Counted from the first letter of the stretch, positions 1 to 10,747 are shown. The stretch is 64,000 nucleotides of DNA from an uncultured Bacteroidota bacterium (GCA_903851465.1 CAINOI010000013.1:1-64000), one strand, 5' to 3'. A program made the numbers and translations. Notes: generated by a model from the sequence alone, not told the origin.

Positions 1-1056
1 AGATACATCACCTGCCTGAGTTTCAATAATTGGTAATGCGGTTAATGAACCCCCACCTTTTACCAGATGCTTAATGCTTGCAGGTAAATCATTCATCTGT
101 GCAGCAATTTCATCTTTAGCAATAACTTTTGCAGCTCTTTCAAGTAAACGGCTATGCAGGTAAAATACGTCACCAGGATAAGCCTCACGGCCTGGTGGAC
201 GACGTAATAATAAAGATACCTCACGGTAAGCCACCGCTTGCTTTGATAAGTCATCAAACACAATCAATGCTGGTTTACCACAATCACGGAAGAACTCACC
301 AACTGCTGCACCCGCAAATGGAGCATAGAATTGTTGAGGCGCTGGATCAGCAGCTGAAGCAGCAACGATGATGGTATAGGCCATCGCACCATTCTCTTCT
401 AAAGTCTTCATTACACCTGCAATCGTAGATGCTTTTTGACCAATCGCAACATAAATACAATATACTGGTTCACCAGCATCGTAAAATTCTTTTTGATTGA
501 TAATGGTATCTACACAAATTGCAGTCTTACCTGTTTGACGATCACCAATAACCAATTCACGTTGACCACGACCAATTGGGATCATCGCGTCAATCGCTTT
601 GATACCTGTTTGTAATGGTTCTTTTACAGGCTCACGGAAGATCACACCTGGTGCTTTACGCTCCAATGGCATCTCATACAATTCACCTTTAATTGGACCC
701 TTACCATCAATTGGCTCACCCAACATATTGATTACACGACCAACTAAACCATCTCCTACTTTAATAGAAGCGATTTGACCAGTACGCTTTACTTTATCAC
801 CTTCTTTGATGCCCTTGCTCTCACCCATCATTACAACACCCACATTGTCTTCCTCAAGGTTCAATGCAATGGCTTTTGTACCATTTTCAAATTCAACCAA
901 CTCGCCACTACTTACTCCGTTCAAACCATAAATACGGGCGATACCGTCACCAACTTGTAGTACAGTTCCTACTTCTTCTAAATCAGCAGAAGCATTAAAA
1001 TTGCTTAATTGCTGTCTAAGAATTGCAGATATTTCATCGGGTTTAATGTCCACCAT
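1..1056 (-). CDS. atpA: F1Fo ATP synthase subunit alpha, C-terminal part missing (truncated by window start)
   Basis: Minus-strand reading frame starting at CAT 1054-1056 ([20 protein letters not shown]...), directly downstream of atpH in the atp operon; runs off the window edge. Confidence 0.93.
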   Translation of the reverse strand, partial: MVDIKPDEISAILRQQLSNFNASADLEEVGTVLQVGDGIARIYGLNGVSSGELVEFENGTKAIALNLEEDNVGVVMMGESKGIKEGDKVKRTGQIASIKVGDGLVGRVINMLGEPIDGKGPIKGELYEMPLERKAPGVIFREPVKEPLQTGIKAIDAMIPIGRGQRELVIGDRQTGKTAICVDTIINQKEFYDAGEPVYCIYVAIGQKASTIAGVMKTLEENGAMAYTIIVAASAADPAPQQFYAPFAGAAVGEFFRDCGKPALIVFDDLSKQAVAYREVSLLLRRPPGREAYPGDVFYLHSRLLERAAKVIAKDEIAAQMNDLPASIKHLVKGGGSLTALPIIETQAGDVS

Positions 1057-1089
1057 AAAAACTTATTTAATGTATGATTGTTATGTTAA

Positions 1090-1650
1090 TTATAATTTTG
1101 CTACGAATTCGTTAGATAAAAATTGTTTCTTGATATCTAATAAATCTCTTTTAATACTTGCGTCAACCAAATTGTTATCAAATGACAAAACAAAACCACC
1201 AATCAAATCTTCGTCAGTGTGCGTTGTTAATTCAATGGTAGTGAATTGGGTTTCTGCTTTAATTTTTGCTTCAATGGCTTGTTTCAATGTGTCGCTAATT
1301 GCTACAGCAGTTGTCAAGCTAACTTGATGTATTCCTTTTAATGCATTGTATTGTTCAATGAATGCTGTTGCAATTTCTGGCAATGCGCTTTCTCTACTTT
1401 TTTTAACCAATAAAACAACAAAAGACAAAGACAATGCGCTCACTGCATCTTTAATTACAGCAAGTACAATGGCATTTTTTTGATCCGCTTTAATGATCGG
1501 GCTTCTTAACACATTTACAAAATCATGACTTTGAGTACATACTGCCTGAAAATATTTCATGTCAGCATGCACTGCGTCCAATTGATTTTGTTCAATGGCT
1601 AAATCGAGTAAGCTCTTTGCGTATCTTCCTGCTAAACGTGCGTTGGGCAT
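1090..1650 (-). CDS. atpH: F1Fo ATP synthase subunit delta
   Basis: 186 aa ORF, MPNARLAGRYAKSLLDLAIEQNQLDAV..., between atpF and atpA. Confidence 0.95.
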   Translation of the reverse strand: MPNARLAGRYAKSLLDLAIEQNQLDAVHADMKYFQAVCTQSHDFVNVLRSPIIKADQKNAIVLAVIKDAVSALSLSFVVLLVKKSRESALPEIATAFIEQYNALKGIHQVSLTTAVAISDTLKQAIEAKIKAETQFTTIELTTHTDEDLIGGFVLSFDNNLVDASIKRDLLDIKKQFLSNEFVAKL

Positions 1651-1660
1651 TTCTTACTTT

Positions 1661-2173
1661 TTAATTTAACTTAACTCCTTCAGCAATTTGTTTAATATAG
1701 CTTTCTTGATCTGCTTTATTAGACAATTCTTTTCTTAAAATTTTCTCAGCTACTTCTACAACCAATGTGCCTACTTGATTCTTCACTTCAGTCAATGCAG
1801 CATTTTTTTGTTGTGTAATCGCTAATTGTGCGTCGCTAATAATGCGGTCGTACTCTTGCTTCGCTTTATCTTTTGCTTCAGAAACCATTTTGTCTGCAGT
1901 TTCTTTTGCATCTTTAATCATACCAGCTCTTTCTTCACGTGCCTTTGCCAACAATGCTTCATTTTCATTTTGCATTGCAGCGATTTCAGCTTTCATCTTG
2001 TCTGCACGTAATAACGCTTCTTCGATGCCGCTTTCACGCTCAGCAATTGCTTTAAGCATTGGCTTCCAAGCAAATTTACCTAGCACAATCAAAAGCACTA
2101 AAAACGCAATGGTGTTCCAAAATACCAAACCGATATCTGGTAACACAAGAGGATTTACTTCTAATAAAAACAT
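1661..2173 (-). CDS. atpF: F1Fo ATP synthase subunit b
   Basis: 170 aa, N-terminal TM plus long charged helix; operon position. Confidence 0.95.
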   Translation of the reverse strand: MFLLEVNPLVLPDIGLVFWNTIAFLVLLIVLGKFAWKPMLKAIAERESGIEEALLRADKMKAEIAAMQNENEALLAKAREERAGMIKDAKETADKMVSEAKDKAKQEYDRIISDAQLAITQQKNAALTEVKNQVGTLVVEVAEKILRKELSNKADQESYIKQIAEGVKLN

Positions 2174-2208
2174 ACTATTCGTTTATCTTAATGAATGAAT
2201 CTAATAAA

Positions 2209-2242
2209 AAATAGGCCTTTCGCCCTGTGCTAGGGCCTATTT
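2209..2242 (-). terminator. Terminator-like hairpin between atpE and atpF (putative partial terminator/attenuator)
   Basis: Minus strand AAATAGGCC...GGCCTATTT followed by TTTATTAG; 9-bp perfect stem with U-rich tail. Confidence 0.55.
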
Positions 2243-2266
2243 AGTTCTTTAAAAATCCTTAACAGA

Positions 2267-2497
<231 letters not shown>

Positions 2498-2524
2498 TTA
2501 TTGAAAAAAGATTTAAAATAATTT

Positions 2525-3673
2525 TTAGTGATGTGCTACATTTTTATGTCCTTCATGGTCATGTGCTTCATGATGGTGTTCTTCTGTTGCCATACCAATA
2601 TACATGGCACTCAACATGGTGAAGATGTAAGCTTGTAAAAAAGCCACCAACAATTCAATCATGCCAATGAAAACAGCAAACGGCACTGCAATTGCAGAAG
2701 CATATACTGTTTTGAATATAAAAATTAAACAAATCAAACTTAATACTAGAATGTGCCCTGCAGTAATGTTCGCAAACAAACGAATCATTAAAGAGATAGG
2801 CTTAGTGAATACACCAATCAATTCAATTGGTGCTAAGAATAATTTCATGCTCCAATGCATGCCTGGCATCCAAAAAATATGCTCCCAGTAACTTTTATTC
2901 GCGCTTAAATTAACCACCACAAATACACATACAGCTAGTGTCATTGTGAAAGCAATATTACCACTTACGTTAGCACCACCTGGGAAGAAAGGAATCAATC
3001 CTAAAAAATTATTCGTTAAAACCAAAAAGAAAATGGTTAATAAAAAAGGCATGTATTTGGCAAACTTCTTTTTACCAATATTTGGAATAGCTACTTCGTC
3101 TCTTACAAATAAAACAATTGGCTCCATGAAGGACTGAACGCCTTTAGGTGCAGTGGTGATGCCTGTTTTTTTGTAGGCTCCAGCAGCAGTAAGCAGCACC
3201 ACTAAAAGAATCAAAACAGAAACAAATAGAGAGGCTACGTTTTTAGTGATCGAAAAATCCCAAAGCGTTTTTGATGCTGCTTGATCAATCGCTTCCGTAG
3301 CATCCACAATCTTCACTTTGCCTTCGATGATTTTATAATCAAAATTTCCCTTGTACATGATGTGCTCATGGTGTTCATTCATGAACTTTGCAGAAGAGAA
3401 AAATTCGAATCCTTTTGGTGTATATAAAATGACTGGTAAAGACAAAGAAGTATGTCCCCATAAATGCCAGCTATGATCATCTTTGATGTGATCTAATATC
3501 GTTTCTGTTACATTAAATGCTTTTGCTTCATGTGCTGCTGGTTCGTGCGCTACTGCTGGATTACTCTGCTCAGTTTGCACCGCTTTTTCATTGGCATATA
3601 CATGGCCAGAAAAAGTCATTGTAACCAAGCTCAAACACAATACCAGTAAAGATTTAATAGTTCTAGATGCCAT
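2525..3673 (-). CDS. atpB: F1Fo ATP synthase subunit a, with N-terminal signal/extension and His-rich C-terminus
   Basis: 382 aa; conserved LIRLFANITAGHILV segment; operon position. Confidence 0.95.
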   Translation of the reverse strand: MASRTIKSLLVLCLSLVTMTFSGHVYANEKAVQTEQSNPAVAHEPAAHEAKAFNVTETILDHIKDDHSWHLWGHTSLSLPVILYTPKGFEFFSSAKFMNEHHEHIMYKGNFDYKIIEGKVKIVDATEAIDQAASKTLWDFSITKNVASLFVSVLILLVVLLTAAGAYKKTGITTAPKGVQSFMEPIVLFVRDEVAIPNIGKKKFAKYMPFLLTIFFLVLTNNFLGLIPFFPGGANVSGNIAFTMTLAVCVFVVVNLSANKSYWEHIFWMPGMHWSMKLFLAPIELIGVFTKPISLMIRLFANITAGHILVLSLICLIFIFKTVYASAIAVPFAVFIGMIELLVAFLQAYIFTMLSAMYIGMATEEHHHEAHDHEGHKNVAHH

Positions 3674-3802
3674 AGTGATCTCAAAATTTGCGGCAAAGAT
3701 AGGGATAATGCTGCTGAAAATTCATAATATTTAGCAGAAATATAGCTTGAAAAAAAATGTTAGTCTTTCTCCTAAGTGATTGAATTTCAAGTATTTAAAA
3801 AA

Positions 3803-5608
3803 TTAAGCGCCCTTTTTAGGATCAAATTGCATTTCGTTCAAGGCCTTATAAAATCCACCCTGCTCCATTAAGTCCTGATGCGTCCCTTTTTCTATGATTC
3901 TTCCCTGCTCCAAAACAAGAATCTGGTCGGCCTTTCTAATGGTAGACAATCGATGTGCAATTACAATGGAAGTTCTACCCTGAATCAATGTCTCGATTGC
4001 TTTTTCAATGAGTTGTTCACTCTCCGTATCTATAGAAGAGGTGGCTTCATCCAAAATTAAAATACTAGGATTGTATAATAGTGCACGAATAAAACTCAAG
4101 AGTTGTCTTTGTCCCAAACTTAAAGTAGCACCTCGTTCCATTACATGGTATTGATACCCGCCCGGAAGTTGCATAATAAAATCATGCATGCCAATCATCT
4201 TTGCCGCTTCCTCTACTTGTTCGGGACGAATTAAAGGATTTCGTAAAGTGATATTGTCATACACTGAACCAGAAAATAAAAATACATCCTGTAAAACGAC
4301 ACCAATGGAGGACCTTAAGCGATCTAAGTCATAATCTTCAATTAAAACCCCGTCTAATAAAATTTGTCCAGATTGATAAGGATAAAGGCGATTCAAGATA
4401 CTAATGATGGAAGTTTTCCCGCTTCCCGTTGGTCCCACCAAGGCCACAGTAGATCCTGCTGCAACTGTGAAATTTAAATCATTTAAAATCCAGTTGGGTG
4501 CTTGATATGCAAATTGCACTTGCTTAAATTCTATCGCACCCTGAATTTGAGTTGGTGCAAATTGACCTTGATTGACAGTGACATCTTCGTTATCTAAAAT
4601 CTTAAAAACACGTTCAGCAGCGACCATGCCCATTTGCAAAACATTGAATTTATCTGCAATCATTCGCAGAGGTCTAAATATCTGATTTAAGAATAAAATG
4701 AAGGCTACCAGCATCCCAGCATCTAAACTTTGTCCTGCAACCCACCAAACGATCAAGCCAATACTTAATGCTAAAACCACCTCTACTACCGGGAAAAATA
4801 CGGAGTAGGCAAAAATGGCTTTGATATTGGCTGTTTTATGGTGTTCGTTAATGCTATCAAATTTTTTCAGTTCTTTCTCTTCTGCAGCAAAAGCTTGTAC
4901 AACTTGCATTCCAGAGATATGTTCTTGAACAAATGCGTTGAGTGCTGCCACCGCATTGCGCACTTGAACAAAACTTTTATTCACACTTTCTTTGAAAAAA
5001 TAAGTAGCCATAATCATAATAGGAAATGGAATTAAACAAACTAAGGTCAACTGCCAATTGATAAAAAACATGGTGGTTAAGGTCACTACAATCGTTAACA
5101 TATCCGCAATGATTGGAATCAGGCCATCGGAAAAAATATCGTTAATACTTTCAATATCATTGATTGTTCTTGTGGTCAATGTACCAATAGGTGTTTTATC
5201 AAATTGACGCATTTCCCAATACATGATTTTCTGGTACACCTTATTTCTTAAATCACGAATCACTTGTTGTCCTAACCAGGACATGCCGTAAGTAAAACAA
5301 AAACGAAACAAAGTTTCAAGGATGATAAATGCCACCTGAAATAAAGAGATGGCAAGGATTAGTTGAAGCACCGAATTAAATGCCTCGTTAGGTAATATCC
5401 AATGCACCCATTGTGGCAGATGCACTTGTTTGCCAATGGCTAAGTTCACCGTAGCTTGAATCAAATAAGGACGAACTGGCGTAAAGAAGGCTAAAAAAAT
5501 GCCCAAAAAGACATTGATCCAAAAAATAAATCTATATGGCCTAACAAATGAAAATACCCTACTTAAAATAGCAGATTTGAATATAGATTTAGGCTGGGTA
5601 GATGACAT
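3803..5608 (-). CDS. ABC transporter, ATP-binding/permease (MsbA/LmrA-like exporter half)
   Basis: 601 aa; Walker A VGPTGSGKTS, ABC signature LSLGQRQLLSFIRALL, Walker B ILILDEATSSID. Confidence 0.93.
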   Translation of the reverse strand: MSSTQPKSIFKSAILSRVFSFVRPYRFIFWINVFLGIFLAFFTPVRPYLIQATVNLAIGKQVHLPQWVHWILPNEAFNSVLQLILAISLFQVAFIILETLFRFCFTYGMSWLGQQVIRDLRNKVYQKIMYWEMRQFDKTPIGTLTTRTINDIESINDIFSDGLIPIIADMLTIVVTLTTMFFINWQLTLVCLIPFPIMIMATYFFKESVNKSFVQVRNAVAALNAFVQEHISGMQVVQAFAAEEKELKKFDSINEHHKTANIKAIFAYSVFFPVVEVVLALSIGLIVWWVAGQSLDAGMLVAFILFLNQIFRPLRMIADKFNVLQMGMVAAERVFKILDNEDVTVNQGQFAPTQIQGAIEFKQVQFAYQAPNWILNDLNFTVAAGSTVALVGPTGSGKTSIISILNRLYPYQSGQILLDGVLIEDYDLDRLRSSIGVVLQDVFLFSGSVYDNITLRNPLIRPEQVEEAAKMIGMHDFIMQLPGGYQYHVMERGATLSLGQRQLLSFIRALLYNPSILILDEATSSIDTESEQLIEKAIETLIQGRTSIVIAHRLSTIRKADQILVLEQGRIIEKGTHQDLMEQGGFYKALNEMQFDPKKGA

Positions 5609-5633
5609 AGCAAAGCAAAGTTACACCGCTTTT

Positions 5634-7913
5634 ATGTATTTTCGTGAAAGCATGGAAAGTACCAATCAAGAATTATTGAAAGCAGTTGTGACCCCTTACA
5701 ACTTAACTGACGAACAAGAGAAAAAAGAAATTGTTCGCCACTACCGTGCATTGCTCAGAACATTGAGGACTAAACTTAAAAAAGGCGATCGAGAATTGTT
5801 AAGAACTGCATTCGAAATGGCAGCTGATGCACATAAAACAATGCGTCGAAAAAGTGGCGAGCCTTATATCCTTCACCCCATCGCAGTAGCAATGATTGCA
5901 GCAGATGAAATTGGACTGGGTGTTAGAAGTACCATATGCGCTTTATTACATGATACGGTAGAAGACACTGACATTACGTTGGATGATATCAAAAGAGAAT
6001 TTGGAAATGAGATTGCAAAGATTGTGGATGGATTGACAAAAATTGCCACGGTGATGGATACCAATAGTAGTCAACAAGCCGAGAATTTCAAGAAAATCTT
6101 ACTTACTTTAACCGATGACCCTAGGGTCATATTAATCAAGCTTTCGGATAGGCTGCACAATATGCGCACTATGGACTCGATGAAGCAAGAGAAGCAACTA
6201 AAGATTGCCTCTGAAACCATCTGGGTATATGCTCCACTGGCGCATCGTATGGGCTTATACAATATCAAGACCGAATTAGAAGATTTGGCAATGAAATACA
6301 TGGAGCCTGCTACCTACCATGAAATTGCAAAAAAATTATCAGAAACAAAAAGAGAGCGAACAAAATACATCAATGAGTTTGTTAAACCATTAAAAGAAAA
6401 ATTAAGTCAAACCGATTTACAATTTGATATTTTTGGTCGACCAAAAAGCATTCATTCTATTTGGAATAAAATAAAAAAGAAAGGGGTAAGTTTTGAGGAA
6501 GTGTATGATCTTTTTGCCATCCGTATTATTCTTGATGTCCCATTTGATAAGGAAAAAGAAGCTTGTTGGAAAGTCTATTCCATGGTCACTGACGAATACC
6601 TACCGTCCCCGGAAAGATTAAGGGATTGGTTAAGTAATCCAAAAAGTAATGGTTACGAAGCATTGCATACGACAGTGATGGGACCAGATGGAAAATGGGT
6701 AGAAGTGCAGATCCGAAGTAAAAGAATGAATGAAATTGCCGAGAAAGGTTTGGCTGCCCATTTTAAATACAAGGAAGGAACACAAAGCGAGGATCGATTT
6801 GATCAATGGTTTGTACAAATAAGAGAAGCTTTGAGTAACCAAGAGGAAGAAAGTATTGATTTTTTACAAGACTTTAAAACCTCTTTTTTAGCAGAAGAAA
6901 TTTATGTTTACACTCCAAAAGGCGAAGTGAAAATGTTGCCTGTGAACAGCTCTGCACTTGATTTTGCTTTTTATATCCATACTGCAATTGGATCAAAATG
7001 TATCGGCGCAAAAGTCAACCACAAATTGGTACCCATTAGCCATAAGTTAAGAAGTGGAGACCAGATAGAAATCATCACAAGCAAAAAACAAAAACCTACC
7101 GAAGATTGGTTAAACAATGTGGCGACGGCCAAGGCAAAAAACAGTATCAAAGATGCCTTAAGAGAGGAAAAGAAAATTATTTCAGAAGAAGGAAAATATA
7201 CGGTTCAACGAAAACTAGAAGGGATTGGCGCAGTATACAGCGCGCACAACTTGGATCAATTGATGCACTTTTATAAATTACAAAGCCATTTAGATTTATT
7301 GTATAAAATTGCAACCAAATCGATTGACCTAAAAGAACTGAAAAATTTTCAAGTCATTGGTGATAAAATAGAAGCCCCAAAACCAATTGTGGCTGCGCCA
7401 GACCCGAATGTAGAACCATTTATTTACAAGCCACTTCCTAAAAAAGGAGAATCAGAATTGATCATTTTTGGTGAATCAAGTGATAAGATCAAATACAATC
7501 TAGCAAAATGTTGTAACCCTATCCCTGGTGATGATGTATTTGGATTTGTAAGTACTGGGAAAGGCTTGATTATTCATAGAACAAGCTGCCCCAATGCCAC
7601 ACAACTATTAGCCAATTATGGCCATCGAGTGGTTAAAACCAAGTGGGCTAAAAATAAAGAAATCTCCTTCCTTACAGGACTTAGTATCATTGGATTAGAC
7701 GACGTAGGGGTCGTGAATAAAATCACCACCATTATTAGTGGAGACCTTAAAATCAATATTGCGGCATTGACCATTGAATCAAAGGACGGGATGTTCGAAG
7801 GAACCATTAAGGTCTTTGTGCATGACAAGGATGAATTGGAAGAATTAGTATCCCGTATTCAATCCCTCCATGGCATTCAAAAAGTAACCCGTTTTGATAC
7901 AGAACAGATCTAA
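5634..7913 (+). CDS. Bifunctional (p)ppGpp synthetase/hydrolase, RelA/SpoT family
   Basis: ORF 5499-7913 with likely start at 5634 or 5652; HD motif LLHDTVEDTD, synthetase SNPKSNGYEALHTTV, TGS and ACT domains. Confidence 0.94.
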   Translation: MYFRESMESTNQELLKAVVTPYNLTDEQEKKEIVRHYRALLRTLRTKLKKGDRELLRTAFEMAADAHKTMRRKSGEPYILHPIAVAMIAADEIGLGVRSTICALLHDTVEDTDITLDDIKREFGNEIAKIVDGLTKIATVMDTNSSQQAENFKKILLTLTDDPRVILIKLSDRLHNMRTMDSMKQEKQLKIASETIWVYAPLAHRMGLYNIKTELEDLAMKYMEPATYHEIAKKLSETKRERTKYINEFVKPLKEKLSQTDLQFDIFGRPKSIHSIWNKIKKKGVSFEEVYDLFAIRIILDVPFDKEKEACWKVYSMVTDEYLPSPERLRDWLSNPKSNGYEALHTTVMGPDGKWVEVQIRSKRMNEIAEKGLAAHFKYKEGTQSEDRFDQWFVQIREALSNQEEESIDFLQDFKTSFLAEEIYVYTPKGEVKMLPVNSSALDFAFYIHTAIGSKCIGAKVNHKLVPISHKLRSGDQIEIITSKKQKPTEDWLNNVATAKAKNSIKDALREEKKIISEEGKYTVQRKLEGIGAVYSAHNLDQLMHFYKLQSHLDLLYKIATKSIDLKELKNFQVIGDKIEAPKPIVAAPDPNVEPFIYKPLPKKGESELIIFGESSDKIKYNLAKCCNPIPGDDVFGFVSTGKGLIIHRTSCPNATQLLANYGHRVVKTKWAKNKEISFLTGLSIIGLDDVGVVNKITTIISGDLKINIAALTIESKDGMFEGTIKVFVHDKDELEELVSRIQSLHGIQKVTRFDTEQI

Positions 7914-8027
7914 AGTCAAGTAATCAACACCATGGGAAAAATATGTGTGAAAACATTTCTTATTATTCCATGCTTAAATAGGTAATCCCCGTTTCTCGAC
8001 TTATTTTTGCTACTCAAATTCAAATTT

Positions 8028-9290
8028 ATGGTAGACGTAATTTTAGGACTTCAATGGGGCGATGAAGGTAAGGGGAAGATCGTGGATTATTTTGCACCCA
8101 ACTACGATGTCATTGCTCGATTTCAAGGTGGGCCAAATGCTGGTCATACGCTGTATGTGAATGGCACTAAAATGGTCTTACATCAAATACCGTCAGGTAT
8201 CTTCCATCAAGACAAAATCAATATCATTGGTAATGGGGTTGTATTAGATCCAGTGACATTGAAAAAAGAATGTGACGCAGTGGCAAGTATGGGCATTGAT
8301 GTGAAAAAAAATCTGTTTATATCTGAGCGAACCAATATCATTATCCCTAGCCATAGAGCTTTAGACAAGGCATCTGAATTGGCAAAGGGGGAAGCTAAAA
8401 TTGGATCTACTTTAAAGGGGATTGGACCAGCCTATATGGATAAGACAGGCAGAAACGCATTAAGAGTGGGTGATTTATTAGATAAGAAATTTATCAGCAA
8501 ATACATCGCACTAAGAATGAAGCATCAAAAGATTTTAGATAGCTATAATTTCAATGAAGATATTTCTGAAATGGAAAGCGAATTCTTTGAAGCCATTGAG
8601 TTTCTAAAGACAATGAATATCATCAATTGTGAATACTTTATTAATGACCAAATTAGTAAGGGTAAAAAAGTATTAGCGGAAGGCGCGCAAGGATCCATGT
8701 TGGATATAGACTTTGGTACTTTCCCATTTGTAACTTCAAGTAATACAATTTCTGCTGGAGTTTGTACTGGCTTAGGCGTTTCTCCAAAGCAAATTGGCGA
8801 AGTGTTTGGTATTTCAAAAGCGTATTGTACAAGAGTAGGTAGCGGTCCCTTCCCTACCGAATTACATGATGAAAAAGGAGAAGAATTAAGAAAAATTGGC
8901 AGTGAGTTTGGTGCCACAACAGGCCGTCCAAGAAGATGTGGATGGATTGACCTTGTTGCATTGAAATACACCTGCATGATCAATGGCGTAACGCAAATTA
9001 TCATGACTAAAGCAGATATCCTAGATACATTTAAAGAACTAGAATTAGGGATTGCCTATGAAATGGAAGGCAAGCAGATTGATTATGTGCCATTTCAATT
9101 AGTTGGTACACCTGTAAGCCCTATTTGGAAAAAAATGGCAGGATGGGAAGTTGATACCACCAAAATGAAAAAGGATGTCGAATTGCCGGCTACCATGAAA
9201 ACATATATCGAATTTATTAATGAATATTTAGGTGTGCCTGTGAAGTATGTATCGAACGGTCCGGGTAGAGATCAAATTGTACATTTATAA
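8028..9290 (+). CDS. purA: Adenylosuccinate synthase
   Basis: MVDVILGLQWGDEGKGKIVDYFA; ORF opens at 8007, start chosen at 8028. Confidence 0.97.
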   Translation: MVDVILGLQWGDEGKGKIVDYFAPNYDVIARFQGGPNAGHTLYVNGTKMVLHQIPSGIFHQDKINIIGNGVVLDPVTLKKECDAVASMGIDVKKNLFISERTNIIIPSHRALDKASELAKGEAKIGSTLKGIGPAYMDKTGRNALRVGDLLDKKFISKYIALRMKHQKILDSYNFNEDISEMESEFFEAIEFLKTMNIINCEYFINDQISKGKKVLAEGAQGSMLDIDFGTFPFVTSSNTISAGVCTGLGVSPKQIGEVFGISKAYCTRVGSGPFPTELHDEKGEELRKIGSEFGATTGRPRRCGWIDLVALKYTCMINGVTQIIMTKADILDTFKELELGIAYEMEGKQIDYVPFQLVGTPVSPIWKKMAGWEVDTTKMKKDVELPATMKTYIEFINEYLGVPVKYVSNGPGRDQIVHL

Positions 9291-9375
9291 TCAAAAAAAA
9301 GCAATAAAAAAAGTCGCATTATTTTTGATAAATAAAATTTTCATTTGAAATTTACATAAATATTTTGATTGAGTT

Positions 9376-9711
9376 ATGGCAGTAAAATCTACAAAAGAGA
9401 AAAAGACAGCGACCCCAAAAAATGGCGTAGTAAAAGCTGAAAAATCAAGCAAGACATCTTCAAAGAAAAACGAGGATGACGATGAGGAAGATTTAGACGA
9501 TGAGGAATCTGATACAGATGATTGGGGTAAGACAGAAGAAGATGAAGATAGCTGGGATCCAGACTTTGCAGAATTTGATTTGCCTAAAACAACAAAGAAA
9601 GCAGGTAAAGCAAAGAAAGGTGAAGACGATGATTTTGGATTAGAAGAAGACTTAAGCTTAGAGGACGATGACTTGTTTGATGAGAAGGATGAATTTGATG
9701 ACGATTTCTAA
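9376..9711 (+). CDS. Highly acidic low-complexity protein of unknown function
   Basis: 111 aa ORF; Lys-rich N-terminus then long Asp/Glu runs; ATG with AT-rich upstream region. Confidence 0.75.
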   Translation: MAVKSTKEKKTATPKNGVVKAEKSSKTSSKKNEDDDEEDLDDEESDTDDWGKTEEDEDSWDPDFAEFDLPKTTKKAGKAKKGEDDDFGLEEDLSLEDDDLFDEKDEFDDDF

Positions 9712-10655
9712 TCGTTGTCCAGATATAAAGATTGTATTGAGGCCTGTAAAATTTGATTTTTATGGGCCTCAAATATGATAGCCTCTTTAGCAGGCAGTAA
9801 AAGTGTATACGATTTTCCAGTTGCCAATTGTTGATCCATATTAGGATTCAATTCCTTTAAATACACTAATGGCATTTTTAGCCAATTTGCAATTGTTTTT
9901 GCATTGAACCTACCTGAAATTAAAAATCTTGCCAAGCCATCTGCTGTAGCGTTATTAGTAGCCCTTTCTGTATTTTTATTTTTATCTTGTTCGGTCATCG
10001 CTACGCCCTCGAAAATGGCATGTGTGGCAATGAATTTTTTTACATGATTCCTGGTCTCCAAAGGAAGTTCATATTGTAAAGCCCAAAAGTCTTTTGTTTT
10101 CTTTTTTTCAATGGCTTTGCTTAATCTTCCTGCACCTCCATTGTAAGCAGCGACCACCAATAACCAATCCCCGAATTTTTGGTATAGTTCTCTTAAAATT
10201 GTCGCAGCTGCTTGTGTACTTTTTTGATAGTCCATTCGCTCATCGTTGGGAAGTAATTTCAAACCTAGTCGAGTTGCTTCTTCTGGCATAATTTGCCAAG
10301 GTCCTGCTGCACCTGCCCAAGAAACAACTTGCGAACTTAAATGGCTCTCAATGACACTTAAATATTTTAACTCAACTGGAATCCCATTGGCCGTTAATAT
10401 TTCATCATATAAATTAAAATAAGGTTTGGCCCAGGTTTTCATCTTTCTTAAGCCTGCACCTTCTTTTTCGATATAAGATTGAACGAAACTGACTGCTTTA
10501 GGATGCATTTCGATAACAAAAGACTTGTCTTTATCTGGCACTTGTTGAACTGTAAATAAGCTGCTAAATCCAATTCTATTTAGCGTTAAACTATCTTGCG
10601 CAGCAATGCTACCAAAACAAAAAAGTACACAATAAATAAATAGTATTGATCTCAT
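9708..10655 (-). CDS. Lytic transglycosylase (SLT/MltD-type)
   Basis: GLRKMKTWAKPYFNLYDEIL...SVIESHLSSQVVSWAGAAGPWQIMPEEATRLGL; signal peptide from MRSILFIYCVLFCF. Confidence 0.87.
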   Translation of the reverse strand: MRSILFIYCVLFCFGSIAAQDSLTLNRIGFSSLFTVQQVPDKDKSFVIEMHPKAVSFVQSYIEKEGAGLRKMKTWAKPYFNLYDEILTANGIPVELKYLSVIESHLSSQVVSWAGAAGPWQIMPEEATRLGLKLLPNDERMDYQKSTQAAATILRELYQKFGDWLLVVAAYNGGAGRLSKAIEKKKTKDFWALQYELPLETRNHVKKFIATHAIFEGVAMTEQDKNKNTERATNNATADGLARFLISGRFNAKTIANWLKMPLVYLKELNPNMDQQLATGKSYTLLLPAKEAIIFEAHKNQILQASIQSLYLDND

Positions 10656-10747
10656 AGTAAAGAGGCTATGCGTGCGCACAGAGTATTACTCCGGTCTTTA
10701 ATGGACCATGGTAGATATCGAATTAACAGTGAAAAGCAGATCGATGA

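Noticed and set aside
129-371. Plus-strand 80-aa ORF
   Set aside because: Antisense to atpA coding sequence; low-complexity His/Gln translation with no recognisable domain
1842-2198. Plus-strand 118-aa ORF
   Set aside because: Shadow ORF antisense to atpF
5499-5633. N-terminal extension of the Rel/SpoT ORF
   Set aside because: Overlaps the divergent ABC transporter start and does not look like Rel sequence; start moved to 5634/5652
8543-9004. Minus-strand 153-aa ORF
   Set aside because: Shadow of purA; no independent start signal or domain
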